A stretch of DNA of 64,000 nucleotides from Furcasterigmium furcatum (GCA_001599815.1 BCIA01000001.1:1616934-1680933); one strand, 5' to 3'. Shown: positions 51,589 through 63,999, numbered from the stretch's first letter. Made by a program: numbers and translations. Notes: generated from the sequence alone by a model not told the origin.

Positions 51589-52593
51589 TCACGTCTCGCT
51601 GTTGTTCTTTCTGCAGACAGCAGCCCCAGGACTCCCGTCGCCGCCATGCCGCCGCTCGTGCCCGACCTCACGGCCATCTTTCGACGCCGACCGTCTCGGC
51701 AGCGGTATGCTGCCGCGTAGCTGCTGCTCGCTGCCCTTGGCCACAGCCGCCTGCTGCTGTGCCTCTCGCTCGTCGCCGTTGTCGGATTCGTCGGAATACC
51801 CGCCCAACAACCCCGACTCGGTGCCCTGCTGCGACCCGACGGCCTCGTCAAGATGCAGCGGATCGCGGTCGAGGCTCGACTCCTGCGACGCCGACTCGCG
51901 CCCCTTGCGTGACAGTTCCGGGTTCGCCTCGTGCCGCCCCCGTCGACAGCCCGGCCGCGACCCCGGCACGTCGCAGCACAACCACCGGAAGGCGTCCGGG
52001 AAATCCGCCCTGGTGGCCTCCGTGTCCACGTCGTCGATGTCGGCCGTCTCCCAGTCGATGTCGATTTTCGTCTCGTCGAACAGCTGCATCACGCCTGCGG
52101 GGGGGGAGTCAGTAAATATTTGCTGATGAGTAGAGGGTATACGCCGGGCCGCCAAGTGGTGCGAAAGTCCCTCCCCCACGGGTGAAAGGTCTCACTCCGC
52201 CGAGTGGCACAAGCGAGCGAGGGGGGCACGTGGAACTGCTCACTCACCGGCATGGTACTTGCAGACGCCGAACTGGTTCTCCTCCTCGAGGAAGATGCCG
52301 TCGCACTGGACGCAGATCTTGGGGTCGCCCGTCTTCCGCCTCTTGCGCGGGTTCTTGGTCGGCACGCCCGAAGTCGGGCTGCGCAGGTCCTCGGGCCCGT
52401 CCTGCGACTCGGACTCGAAGCGCAGCAGCCGGTCAAAGTACCGCAGGGCCTTGGCCTTGACGCGCTCGTCGTCGCACAGGGTCATGAGGATGGCGCGGAC
52501 GAGCGGCTCCGGCGCCTGGGAGAGGTGGTCGAGGTCCGGCTCGTCGAGGGCCAGGGACGGCGGGGGGCGGCCCCTGACGGTGTTCTCGCGCAT
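51589..52593 (-). CDS. CHORD-like zinc-binding protein
   Basis: Two exons, 52248-52593 and 51589-52094, with a 153-bp intron, give 283 residues. Residues 25-60 are helical (PLVRAILMTLCDDERVKAKAL). A nuclear-localisation-like KNPRKRRK is at 80-87. Then comes a split cysteine/histidine motif: Cys94 and Cys97 (ICVQC), Cys111 and His114 (CKYHAG), then after the intron Trp153, Cys155, Cys156 (RWLCCD) and Cys165, His170 (GCRRGRH). The order C-x2-C, CxYHxG, WxCC, GCxxGxH is that of CHORD zinc domains, although the first half is shortened and the spacer is acidic. The remaining 110 residues are charged and disordered-looking. Classical CHORD proteins work with Hsp90 and Sgt1; whether this divergent member does is unknown. 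The intron is the longest in the window's well-supported models. Confidence 0.72.
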
Positions 52594-55500
52594 TTTCTTC
52601 AGGGGGGCCGTTCACGGTGCTTCTATTCCCCGTCTTGATTTCTTGCGGGTTCAGGAGCGAACTGTCGTCTTTCGAGGTCTGTGAGCCTTTGGGCTGGTGT
52701 CTCATTCAAGGATCGCAAGCGCGGTCTCCCCTCTCTCACTGCTCGGGTCGTGGTCGACTGAGTCGGCGTTCAGGGTGTGAAGTCGAGCAGTGCTTTTTTT
52801 GGGCGACAATGCCGGGCGGCAGCGCGGGGTTGCGTAGCCGATGGAGGAGGGGTGGGAACGGCGCGCCCCGTGGAGGGGGGTTACCAAGAGGGAATGCTCC
52901 AGGGGGGAAAGCTCCTCTGACGGGAGCCAAAAAAGGGGGGGAGGTCCTAAAGGGGGAGAGATTCACCAGGTGACGGCGAATTCGGCCAGGATAGATGGCC
53001 TCACGTCGGTATTTGCAGGCCGCCGTCGGGGACGGAGAGAGCGACACGGGGGCCCTTTTCACCGCATGCTCGCTCGTGACCAGGCTGGGCCGCACACGCC
53101 CCCTTGCTCGTTGCGATGCAGGATGCAAGATGAGGCGCGCGCGGTGCAGGACGGGATGGGAGGGAGGGAGGGCCGACAGGGAACGGGCGAGGATGATGCT
53201 GGCAGCGTGTGTGTGCGGCGTGCAGGCTCACCTGTTCTGTTGGACCTGGAAACACGCTGGCGACGACGGCAGACGCATCGGGAAAGCAGGTTTTGCTTTG
53301 CCAGAGGCGGGAAGATGAAGAGGGGGCGGCACTTATGGATCGGCCCCCCTCCCGCGCTCGCGGGCACCGAATGAAGAAGCGGGAATGGGCAATCATCTAT
53401 GGATATTTCACGATGGGCATGGATGGAGTCTTGATGCGGATCAAGCCGAGGACCCGCGAGCGATCCCCCCATGTGCGGCCGCTTGACTGGCGGCCTGGGG
53501 CTGGGGGGTGCAGCGCAGGGCGTCGTCCGAACAGCATGAAGGGTCACTCACGGCCGCCACAGGGCGTCGGCGGCCGGTTGAGACTCCGCTCATGATGCAG
53601 ATGCAGAGAAGAGCATGCCGGACGCAGGGGAAACTGGCGGGAAAGGGACGTGGTGGTGGAGGTGGTGCGTCGTGTTCCTCCAAGGCTTGGCCTTGAAGCC
53701 ACTTCAGCGCGCGCGTGTCACTCCCTTGATGCGCTGGTCCGCTGCATCATCAAACACCCTGCTGCCGTCACCATGCTCGACAGCGACAGGAGCATCGGGC
53801 GATGGCTTTTGGCGCCGCCGTGCGCTGTGTTCCCATATGGACCGGAGCAGTGCCAGCGAGCCAATACGAGACTCCGACGGGATGACAGAGTGGATGATCG
53901 CAAGACCTGGGCGGACGACGTGCAGATCCAATCCATGGCGGGATCCATGACGGGAACCCCTGGCTGGCGTGCATTCCGCCTGGTGCATCGCGGCCCTACG
54001 ACGAGGGCATTGCCGTTTCCAAACAAAGCACATGCCCAAGGGCAAGGGGACTCGGAATAGAGGCGGACGGCATGGCGGGGAGATTGCGGCAGGCATCCCC
54101 TTCGAGACATTGTTGCAGCCGGAGTCTGGGGGGCTAACTGCTCGTGGTCGTGAGTGAACAAGTGCCGATCGCTGGGCTGCGGCCTCGTCCTCGCTGGTGT
54201 CCGAGTTTGGGGATGACTTACAGCGAAAGTGGCCGCCAGCCAACAGGGGCTGGCCGAGACACTGATCAGAGACACCACACCACACCGTAGCCAGCCCTGA
54301 ATAGGCCAGAATAGTGATGGTGATCAGGAATGGCAGCCACCCTCTGCAGCCCGTCGCACCGCATGATGCCACATCCCAGTCCCAACTGAACCCTGCTTCC
54401 ATCCACCCAAGCCCTGTCGGTCCTCACCCTCCAAAAGCCCTGAACCCCGGCTCACAGCATCTTGAACTCTCCATCGACAATCGCCCGTCACATATCACCC
54501 AGCAGCCCGCAACTCTAAACCACGAGCCTCTCCTTCGAATCGTTCGTCCAGGACGCCCTCGCCGACGCCGACGTCCACGCGCACGCCGAGAGCCGGCCGC
54601 CCGATGTCTCACCCTCAGCTCACGTTGTCCCGTGCACTTCGGGAGGCACCTCGCGTCCGAACAACCTCCTCCATCACCATGAAGCCCTGCATTTCCCATC
54701 GATGACGTCGTCACCAACTGTCGCCGCGGAAGGTCCCAGGGTCGCATGGCTTCTTGGCCTCAGCCGGCTCTGACTCGCAGAATCACTGCAGCACCCAAGT
54801 CCCTAAATCCCTGCTCCCATCCCCTGTGGTGGTCCATTTGTATCCCGCTGTCATCGCCAGCCGAGTGCGACGCTGTTGCTGCACCGCCGTCACCTGCCTG
54901 CATCGCGCACAATGGACCGGAGTAAGCAACCCTCTCCGTCAGCCGATACGACAGGTCACTCCTGAGAATGACCCGTGCCATCGCCCTCACCTCTGTCACC
55001 ACTCACATTCACGGCGGCACTCCTTCGATCATGCCGAAGCCAAGGAGCGACTCCATGACGGTAGCCGCGCACCCGACGCAACGTCAACGACGTGGTGATG
55101 TGATGTGATGATGTGCGTGCAGATCAGGCGAACCATTTGCTGTGCATGGGAAAGCAATTGCCGACGAGCCGTGACTGTTGGGAGGAGGGAGACAACAAGC
55201 TGGTTGCCTCTTTTCCTCGTGCTGCGCACCCAACCTACCTGAAATCCACGAGATGCTGGAAGGCGGGATGCTTCTCGTCGTGCTTGCGATTCTGCTGATG
55301 GCGAGAGGGCGTCCTTCGAGGGCCTGACTTCCTGACCGTTTCTGGGGCGAGTTCTCGCTGCCCTCGTTGGTGGCATGGAAGTGAAATGGAACTGTCCTTC
55401 CTTGACATGGAACATAGAGAGATTCATGAGGTAGATGCGTCCACCGTCCCTGAGCTCCTGCCCAAGTACCTACCTAAACTGGTGTTCCCTCCTGGAGAAA

Positions 55501-55883
55501 CTGCAGCAGAGAGGAAAGAGCCAGTGCCAGAGACAGTGCCATCCGCGGACACAACAAGGACCACTCCTTCCAGGCCACAATGGTCTCTCCTTCTTCCTCT
55601 CCGGTTTCCTCCCGTTCAAGCTACCTAGCTAGGTACTACTTTCCCGTTGGTCTGAGAACATGGAGAATCAAGCAGAAGGCACAACCATCGTTGCAATAGA
55701 TTCCTGCTCTCCGGCCCTTCTCCTCCATCTTCTCCAGGCTTCGTTCCGTTCCCATCTTCTTCTCCATCATCACCAGTCTCATCAAGACCAATCAGCACGA
55801 CTACCAGCAGCTCGTTTTTGCTTGGATCCTTTTCAGCCCCCGTCAGACTCAGCCTTTACCCCCAAATCACATCACCATTCGCT
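52594..55883. other. Long divergent intergenic region
   Basis: About 3.3 kb between the CHORD-like gene (-) and the GPI-protein gene (+). Several frames of 60-190 codons occur but they are low-complexity, overlap one another on both strands and match nothing I know. The last 250 bases are CT-rich on the plus strand, as expected for a leader of the next gene. Confidence 0.45.
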
Positions 55884-57070
55884 ATGTTTCGCACCATCCT
55901 CATTGCCTCCGTGGCTCTCGCTCTGGGCGTCTGCGCGGGCAACCAAACCTCGAGAACAAATCCATCAACTTCCAAGTTCTTCGACTCCAAATTTATCGGT
56001 GCATGCGAGGACGTGCTCTGCCCGAGCCACCGACCTTCCAAGAAACCCAAGGGAAAGGAATCCCCCCGTTGCCCTATGCATGGGACCGACTACCAGAAGA
56101 TCGGTTATTCCACCCTCAACAAGCACCGTCACAATCCCCAGACCGCACCCAAGTTCCTGGAGAGCTCCGCATGGGTTCAGGCTGGACATCACACTGGAGG
56201 CCGTCGCAACGAAATGATCTACCTCACGACTTCCTTCATCCTTGACACAGACTCCACGACCCGATCAGACAAGGAGAAGTTTGACGATGGAACCCCGGGC
56301 ACCGCGTGGCAAGGATGCGCCTTGTTCTTCAAGGAACTGTCACCCAATGTCAGGCTCCTCGGTAGCAACTCCGCCACGGCGAAGGGCGATTGCTCCATGT
56401 CGCTCAACGAATAGTGCGTCGAAGACATGATCAGACATGTCGAGACTTTCGACTTTGCCAAGCACTCGGCAAAGACAACCAGCCAGATTTGTTCTGAAAT
56501 TGGCAAGGACTTCAAGACTGGGCTGTTTCGAAGCGATGGCTGCGCTCAGTTCACTGCGGGCGAAACTGGGCATTGGACCGGCATCGATGCCATACGTATG
56601 CAGGAGTCCATCACCGCGTGTCTGGCAGTCAGCAATTTGTTACTGACTTCAATGACAGCCCTCACAGGTCCCGACTCGGCCGACATCTCAACACCAAGCA
56701 GTGACAACACCACCTCCTGCTGGCCTACCATTTTCGGTGAGAATTCAGCGACCGAGCGAGGCCTTGTTCCTGTGAGGACTACAATCAACAAAGTGAGCAG
56801 CCCTATGCCATTGTCCAGATACCGTATTGACCTCTTGCGAAGCATCGGTACGACAGCAAGTTCGCGGACGAGTACTTCTACGGCATCACACCCATCCTGT
56901 CGGTGTGGTGGCCTGACCTGACCAGGCTGGTGGATATCCACGAATACAAGCCCACCGCGAGGATGAACTGCCTCAAGCTCGTTGAGTCTCCCGCATCTCG
57001 CAATCATGCTGCAGCCCCTCTCGCCGGGGCCCTGCTGGTGGCCGTGAGCCTTGCGACTTTCCTGCTTTGA
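55884..57070 (+). CDS. Predicted GPI-anchored secreted protein; in-frame TAG must be spliced out or is a lesion
   Basis: The ATG at 55884 starts a signal peptide (MFRTILIASVALALGVCAG). The frame runs to a TAG at 56412-56414, yet the same frame continues beyond it with protein-like sequence (CVEDMIRHVETFDF). Two further introns are well supported: 56596-56658 (gtatgc, TACTGAC branch, cag) and 56772-56842 (gtgagg, ATTGAC branch, aag). The second restores the frame for YDSKFADEYFYG. The end, APLAGALLVAVSLATFLL, is a GPI-anchor signal. If an intron at 56362-56424 (gtagca...gaag) removes the TAG, the exons 55884-56361, 56425-56595, 56659-56771 and 56843-57070 give 329 residues. That intron's donor and branch site are poor, so a nonsense mutation is the alternative. 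The mature chain has eight to ten cysteines. I know no family; the function is unknown. Confidence 0.55.
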
Positions 57071-57619
57071 TCCTGACGAGAGGTCAACGGAGAAAATGAC
57101 GGCGAGAAAGTGTTGAGTGGGTGAACCGCGGATGACTGAGTCGACAGGGGAGAGACTGTCGAAGTAAGAGTAGTTTAGCAGTACAATTAATTAGTATTCT
57201 CATGTCCCGTCAATATCCTGACTCGACACGTATGGTGGTCCCAAGGTGATGCTGGTTCATGCTGCGGTTTCCGGGGGGACATCACGCTAAACGATCCCCC
57301 TGATGCAGCCCCCCAACCGTCCAGTCAAGGCCTCAACCAGGTCACTTGAAATGCACATGGACTCCTCATTGAGGGCGGGAATGGTCACAGCGACCAGCAA
57401 GTCGATTATAGTCGACGACTACTACTACCATAACACAGACAAAGACACCGTGTGATCCGCAGGGGGCCTTGTGGCCCGCGATCGACAGCCCTGATGAAGC
57501 CAGTAATTCCAACCTGTGACGATGATGATGATGCATGTACAGATACCTGTGTACAGGTAACGATATCCCAAACTCCTGCGGTAAATGCTGAGATAATCCT
57601 CCTCCCGACGCCGGGGGTC
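57071..57619. other. Convergent 3' intergenic region
   Basis: Between the stops of the GPI-protein gene (+) and the antiporter gene (-). A short GATGATGATGATG run lies near 57520. No gene seen. Confidence 0.5.
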
Positions 57620-60315
57620 TCAGTGCCTCGAGCGGGCCTGGACGACGAGCAGGTCGGCCTTGACGCTGGAGGCGATGTACTGGGCGGCGACGACGCCGAG
57701 GCACTCCTTGACGTCCTCGGGGAACCTCGCGGTCCTGTTCTCGGCGCGGCGGCCGACGATGACGAGGTTGTGCCACGTGATGCCGTTGGCGTCGGGGCGG
57801 ATGTGGGAGAGGGCCTGGCCGAGGGCTGTCTCGGTGGGCTTGGAGGCGGAGATGTTCTCGACGGCGACGCGGGCCGCTGCCTCGGCGGTGGCGTTGGCGG
57901 TGATGAAGGCGGCGAGGTCGCGGGCCTCGGCGTCGGTGGGTGTGATCTGGACGACGGTGGCGGTGACGCTGGTCTTCTCGCAAAGCTGGAGGACGAGGGA
58001 GAGGGCGAGGTCGTCATCGGCGCCGCCGAAGTAGGGGACGAAGATGTGGTGGGAGACGTGCGCGACGGGGATGATGGGGATGTCGCGGTGCAGGTCGCTG
58101 AAGGAGTAGGCGCGGGAGAGCTTCGCACGGGGAGCGGCGGCGTCGTTGGCGGGGACGGCAGCGTTGGCGCGGGGGAAGAAGATGCCGATGTTCTGCTCTG
58201 TGCTGCCGAAGATGGTCGAGGCGAACACGGTGTACGGGGAGGAGGTGACGTTGCTCTCGGGGGAGGGGTCGAGGGAGTCGCCCAGGTTGCCGGTCTCGCT
58301 CCAGGGGACGACGACGAGGTCGGACGTGATGTCGTTGGACTTGGTCAGGATGGCCTCGGCGAAGCGGCTCTCGGGCATGACGGCGACCTCGCCAGAGACG
58401 GCAATCTTGAGGAACTGGCCGACAGTGCGGAAGATGTTGAGGAGGGTGTCGTTGTTGCTGTGCTCCTCGACCTGGGACACAGTCATGACGTTGGACTCGC
58501 GGTCACCGAGGGCTAAGAGACGCAGGCCGTGGGCCCGGACAGCTCTGAGGCTATCGCCTGTCGGCGGGGGCGGCGCGCTGGAGCCCGGTGACGCTTTTTC
58601 CTCGTTCTCGGCAGCGGATGGCTCGTTGGGCCCGGCCTGCTTTCCGAAGAGGGAGATGAGGTTGAGCGTGGCGGGCATGTTGTCGAGGCGGAGGTAGACC
58701 AGCATACGGCGGATGCGGCTGACAGGCTTGAACACGTCGGAGCCTTCGCCGCCGCTCGTGTTGCCCGAGATGGGTGCACCGGTGTCCCAATCGATCTCGC
58801 CGCGCTTCCAGGCCTCGAGCTTCCGCTGATACCAAGGGGGGTACAGGAAGGACACGAGGGGCGTGGTGATGAATGTGGTCAGGAGCGCCATGACGACGAA
58901 GATGGTGAAGGTCCTGGTGCTGAGGATCCTTGCTTGCAAGCCGATGTTCTGCGAGGGTGCGTGAGTGTGATGTCCTCAGTTGCTAACGGGGGACGTGAAT
59001 TCTTACCAAGACGATCAGCTCGACAAGACCCTTGCAACTCATGAGGGCTCCGATGGTAAAGGACTCCCTCCAGACGAGGCCGTTCAGGCGAGCGGCAAGG
59101 GTGGCACCGATGACCTTGGTGAAGAACGCGGTCAAGGTGACGGCAATGACGTAGGCCCAAGTAATGCCGCTGTCGAGCAGTCCAATATCGGTCTTGAGAC
59201 CAGAGAGCGTGAAGTAGAGAGGCAGGAAAAGAGCACCAATAAGATCTTCGAGCTTCTCAAGAACCTTGATGTTGAAGTTCCTCTCACGAGGCAGGATCAG
59301 ACCGACCATGAAACCACCGAAAATGGCGTGGACACCAATGATGGCCGTGAAGAAGGCGGAGGCGAGGGCAATAAGCAGAATCAGGGAGATCATGCTCTGA
59401 GAAGGGCCGTTCTCGATGTTGCCGGTGCGGCGAAGCAGCCAGGTCAGGACGGGCTTGACGGCGTACAGGAGGAATAACATGTAACCGGCACAAGCCAGCA
59501 GAATCCACAGGGCCGTGAGACCACTTCCCGCGTTGGCGAGGGCCACGCAGAGAGCGAGCAGGATCCAACCTAGAGCGAGGTTTAGCACCCGGTTCTTCGC
59601 TGCAAGAATGAGGACCTCAACATACCGACGACATCGTTGGCAACACCAGCAGAGAGGGTGATGACACCGACGGACGTATCGAGGAGCTTCAGCTCGGTGA
59701 GAATTCTGCAAAGGACGGGGAAAGCCTGAGAAGGGTCAGCACACGACCTTATCAATGCACCAAAACGGGTTTGCTCACAGTGATGGCGATAGCAACACCG
59801 ACGAAGAGCATGTAGATGGGAAATTCGATGTGCAAGATCCCCTCGTCGTTAGCGAATTCGTTGTACACGCCCCAGGCCAAGGCGCAACCGAGGGCAAATG
59901 GGAAGGCAAGGCCGCCGATAGAGACGGAGGTGGCGACGCGCCAGTTGCTAAGAAGGAAGCCAACGTCTGTCTCCAGACCGATGATGAACAGGTAAATTAC
60001 GAGACCGAGATTGGCGACCAGGGTGAGGTTGGGGATGGAGGCCGCCGGGAAGATGGCTTCCCTAAAGCCGGGAATGCGGCCCATGACGGAAGGCCCGAGA
60101 ATGATACCGCCGATGACCTCGGCGATGACACGGGGCTGGCGGATCTTGGACAGCGGCCAGTGAAGGAGGTGGCACATGATGATGATCAAGCCGGCCTGGA
60201 TGATGAAGATTACGATAGGGTCGGTGGGGTTGTACACCGAGGGATTGGAGCCCTCGATGACACCGCCCTGGGGAGGGGCGCGGTTGCCATCGCCCTCTGG
60301 CGCGGCGCTGGACAT
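57620..60315 (-). CDS. K+(Na+)/H+ antiporter, CPA2 family, Kha1 type
   Basis: Four exons, 59779-60315, 59626-59725, 59007-59569 and 57620-58948, give 842 residues. The N-terminal 440 residues are a Na+/H+ exchanger domain with about twelve helices: [28 protein letters not shown], then [19 protein letters not shown] and [13 protein letters not shown] around the two aspartates expected in the ion path. The junction at 59626/59569 rebuilds NDVVGW exactly. [15 protein letters not shown] ends the membrane part before the third intron. The C-terminal 390 residues are hydrophilic, with two USP-like segments ([18 protein letters not shown] and [21 protein letters not shown]), as in yeast Kha1. Family members exchange K+ or Na+ for protons in Golgi or endosomal membranes and support ion and pH balance. 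The gene converges with the GPI-protein gene. Confidence 0.9.
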
Positions 60316-62136
60316 TGTCGCGATGTGGTGGTCGTGCTGTCGCCGGGATTGACGCCGTTGTGCGGTTCAGGACAGGTGGTGAGAACGCCGCAGCTACGGG
60401 TCGCTGCGTACGGAAGGCCCGGACGAGGGCGGGCGGGCTAGGGAATGCTGCTCGGGTTTGACAAGTCTGTAGGAGAAGCGAACTGAACGAGGTCGGACAT
60501 TAATAGAGGGAGGCGGGCGACGATTATTAGGAGGTGAGGGACGTTGAAGATGAGTGGAGGTCAGATAATGAGTGTGACCAGGATGAGTCGTGATGGAGGT
60601 TGGCGCGGCTCCACTGGAAAGACAACGACACCTCCCTCGCGGCGGGGCGTTCGCCAAACAGCAGGGAAGGAACGAAGTGAAGTGGTGCGGCGCGCCGAGC
60701 CCCTCAGATGGGCCCTTTAGTGGAGAGCTCTAGCCGCATGTGGTCAAGCTGGAATTTTAGCAGCAAGACCCTGAAGGCCCCCCAACACCCCCAAACTCCC
60801 TCGAGGCACCCGGATGACAGGTCTCTTTGTCGGGGTCCAGCAGATTTGGGTTTCCTCGGGCGTCAGACACCGGTATTGAGCCTAACTTTGATCACTGTAG
60901 AGACGGGACTTTGTTCAAGCCTCTCGGCTGAAAGAGCTGAAAGTCCTTTCCAAGCATTCTACTTGGTCGGCTCTTCCGTAAAGGAGGCCTCGGCGGCCAT
61001 ACGGACGGCGCCAGTGTGGTGCTGCAGAAAGACCATGGCGGTGAGGTGAGATGCAGACGGGAGGGAGGTGCGTCCCCTCAGTGAGCACAATGACATCACC
61101 GCGCGGCTGCACCCCTATAGCACATGCCAATTAGGGGACCTGTCACGGGGGATGGAAGACCACGACGCCTTCATCAAACGCGCCCAAGGGCCTCATCTGA
61201 CAACCTGCATCCCGGCCGATTGTCATGGCACGCTCCTCACGAGATCCCTCGTTCTCGTCTCCACGGCCTATCGAGCCCCCCGAGCCCCATGCGGGGGTGG
61301 AACACGGTCCACCGCCTGTGCACCCTCCCCTCTATTGCGCCATCAATCAGGAGTTCAGCATCGAGCGACTCGTCGAAACGAACCCCAGCAGCTGACCGCC
61401 CGTACCGACGGCAAGCTGAACCCGCGACGACAAGGCCCTCGGCAGCGGTCGCCGTGGGCTTGCATGGTGCATCCAGCATGCCCACATGATGCCTGCATCC
61501 TTGGCGATGTAGGTGTCGTCCGGGATACCACATTTGCACCACCTTTTCTCCGCGCTGGTCTCGCTTCCCCGCGAGACAGGCAGACGGAGAGATCATGAGG
61601 CTCGTACACAGCCGCCGGAGGCAAACACTAAGGCAACGGCGAGTCGGTGAGCGGCCAGACATTGGAGCCTGCTGGGATGTTATCTCCTCGTACAGATAGC
61701 CGCCTCGCTCTCGGCTCTCCCCGACCACCCGCACCCGACCCTTCTGTGGCAACCAACAACCGTCCACTGGCAGACGCCCGGTGCGCCATGGGGATCTTCG
61801 GTGCCACCCCCTTGTGCAGAGCCTCCCGTCCGAGGGCCTCCATCCAACCCGGGCTGATCCTGAGCTTGATGTTCGATCTCCGTCACGCTGCCCTCCGCGT
61901 CGCCCGCAAGGATCCCGGGAGCCAAGCACACCGCGCGCCCGACCTGATGCACCCTGTCCTCATTCTGCAGCACGGGGGCGCCAAGGCGTGACTGTACGAG
62001 TCGCGCATTTTCAAGAAACATACATTTCCAAGATAAGGGCCAAGCTGGCCAACTCATTCGGCGTCGCATCGCCAGGTCTTGGCCCGACGACCGACACCCG
62101 CTGTCCTATCTACTCGTACTTTTGTCACGAAGATCC
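60316..62136. other. Intergenic region upstream of the antiporter
   Basis: Promoter and leader of the antiporter (purine-rich plus strand, hence CT-rich leader, at 60420-60700) and the 3' flank of the MFS permease. Open frames at 61.2-62.1 kb lack recognisable protein sequence. Confidence 0.5.
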
Positions 62137-63500
62137 TCAGTTTGCCCTGACTCGCACCGGCCACCCGGCAATTCCCAAAGAGGACACCAGCATCATGGAG
62201 CCCAGGTACAGGATCAGCGGCTCGAACCTGTTCAGCCCGTAGCCGGACTCCACGGGCCCGGCCATGAGCGGCGCGCTGATCGGGCCCGTCAAGATGTTCC
62301 CGACTCCCTTGCCGAACGCCATCATGCTGAACACGGCGCCAGGGTCCTCGGACAAGATCCCGCCGAACTTGGGCCAGAGAATGACGAATCCACCCGCGAA
62401 CCAACCGTAGATGATGGTAAAGGCCAGCAACGTCGGGAGCGATGACGCGAACCCCCACAGCAAGAATGCGGCTATGGCCGACACAAACGACGACATGAAG
62501 ACGAGGCTGAGAGGGTTGCTGACGCGGTCCGACAGGAGACCCATGGCGATCTGTCCAAAGGTTGTCGCCAGGTTGAAGACGGACAGGATCAAGGCGCCCA
62601 TCGTGCCCGACAGCCCCAGGCTCGAGGTGTATGTCGGCAGGTAAATGCCCGGGATATAGTATCCCAGGCCCTGGAACAGGTTCGAGAAGGCGAAGAAGTA
62701 GAAGAGCGGCTGCTTGAAGAAGCTGACGTCTATGGCGCGGAGAGCGCCTCCATGCGCTACTGGCAGGCGGCCCTTGAGCAGCGGCAGCAGCGGCAGGACG
62801 AGGATGGCCATCCCGACGGCGACGGCCCGGAGCGTTGTCTTGTGGCCGTACTTGGACAGGAGGACTTCGAGAAGGAAGGGGAACCCCACGCCGCTGAAGC
62901 CGCCGCCCGCGAACATGACGCCGTACGCCAGGCCGCGGCGCTGGATGAACCACTCATTCATCATGCGGAGGACCGGGAAGTAGAGCAGGGTGAAGCCGAC
63001 GCCGTACATGACGCCCTGGGTGGCGATGAGACCATTGACGGTGGTAGCGAAGGATGCTCCGACCAGCGAAACGACGCAGGAGAGAGAGCCGATGACGATC
63101 ATGTGCCGCTGCCAGCGCTGGAATCGCTTCACCAGCGGAGTGACCAGGGGAGCGCTCAGGAAGTAGATGCTCGTGGCCAGCGTACCTACGACGGCGATGT
63201 TGTCGGTGTTTCCCTCAAACTGGGGGTGATTGGTGTAGTACTCCTGGAAGACACCGTAGGCCAGGGGGAAGCCTTGATGATGCCGCGTGTTAGTGAGCTG
63301 TCCCGCGCAGGATGTCTCTGGTGTTGCTACGCACCCCAGAGCAGGGCTTCAATGACGAAAGCTCCGAGAAGAAACTTCCATGCTGCCAGTCCTCGATCGG
63401 GCGACTCCAGGGTCTGGACGAGGGACTCGGCCTCCTCCCGGTCCTCCTCCTCGGCGGCCGTGGAGCGGTTGGTGGCGAAGACTTGCAACTCGGCGGACAT
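62137..63500 (-). CDS. MFS monocarboxylate-transporter-type permease (MCH-like)
   Basis: Two exons, 63335-63500 and 62137-63272, with a 62-bp intron (gtgcgt...caag), give 433 residues. A short hydrophilic N-terminus rich in Glu (EEEDREEAESL) precedes helix 1 (AAWKFLLGAFVIEALLWGFPLAYGVF), which the intron interrupts. Ten or more further helices follow. MYGVGFTLLYFPVLRMMNEWFIQRRGLAYGV is the family's helix 4 to helix 5 segment with the RRGLA loop, and GLLSDRVSNPL is the second-half MFS loop. Fungal relatives of the MCT family (Mch proteins) carry riboflavin or unknown compounds rather than lactate. The substrate cannot be read. The C-terminus is short, ending just after the last helix. Confidence 0.87.
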
Positions 63501-63690
63501 GCTGGCTGGCGACAATCAGCCTGAGATGCACTGATGATGTATAAGGTCCGGCCGTCTTTGTCCACGATGCGGCTGCTTCGAGAAGGTTTTTATGTGACGC
63601 CTTCTCCCCACGTTTGACCTACAGGGCGTAGATATGACTAAAAGCAGCTCCATCCGATGGAGCTTGAACCGGTCTCGGGCGGCGTTTGCA

Positions 63691-63999
63691 TCACGACCCG
63701 CCCGATCTCGGGCCGCCCGCTTTCGAAAGAGTCACTTCCTCCTCCGCATCGTCGTTCCGTCTCGGGGTAGAAAACCCCACAGGAATTACGGTTTTGAGGG
63801 GGATTAGCGGACCAAGGTCTTTGACGGGAATGGTGAAAATGGACCACGAGCCACTCTCTTCGAGCGGCACCTCTCTCATGATCCGATCTGAACTGACTGG
63901 GCTCTCCAGCCTCAGTACTAGGCATTCGGACATTAACTCTTTGGGTCCATTAACTCGATGTGTGCGAGGATCATTCACGGCTTCGAGCGGCTTCCACAC
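63691..63999 (-). CDS. Possible 3' end of a gene entering from the right (partial)
   Basis: A minus-strand frame is open from the window edge to a stop at 63691-63693, about 100 codons. Its sequence (CLVLRLESPVSSDR, SWSIFTIPVKDLGPLIPLKTV) looks more protein-like than the antisense and intergenic frames nearby, with alternating hydrophobic strands and no low complexity. I recognise no family, and no start or splice signal can be judged because the rest lies outside. It could equally be chance. Confidence 0.3.
   Translation of the reverse strand: MWKPLEAVNDPRTHRVNGPKELMSECLVLRLESPVSSDRIMREVPLEESGSWSIFTIPVKDLGPLIPLKTVIPVGFSTPRRNDDAEEEVTLSKAGGPRSGGS

Noticed and set aside
51197..52126. Plus-strand frame of 309 codons
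   Set aside because: Overlaps the CHORD-like gene in antisense and has no recognisable domain.
56771..56830. Apparent frameshift and TGA suggesting a pseudogene
   Set aside because: Removed by a canonical 71-bp intron at 56772-56842; only the TAG at 56412 remains unexplained.
61237..61929. Minus-strand frame of 230 codons
   Set aside because: Arg/Gly-rich with no family signal and overlapped by other open frames on both strands.
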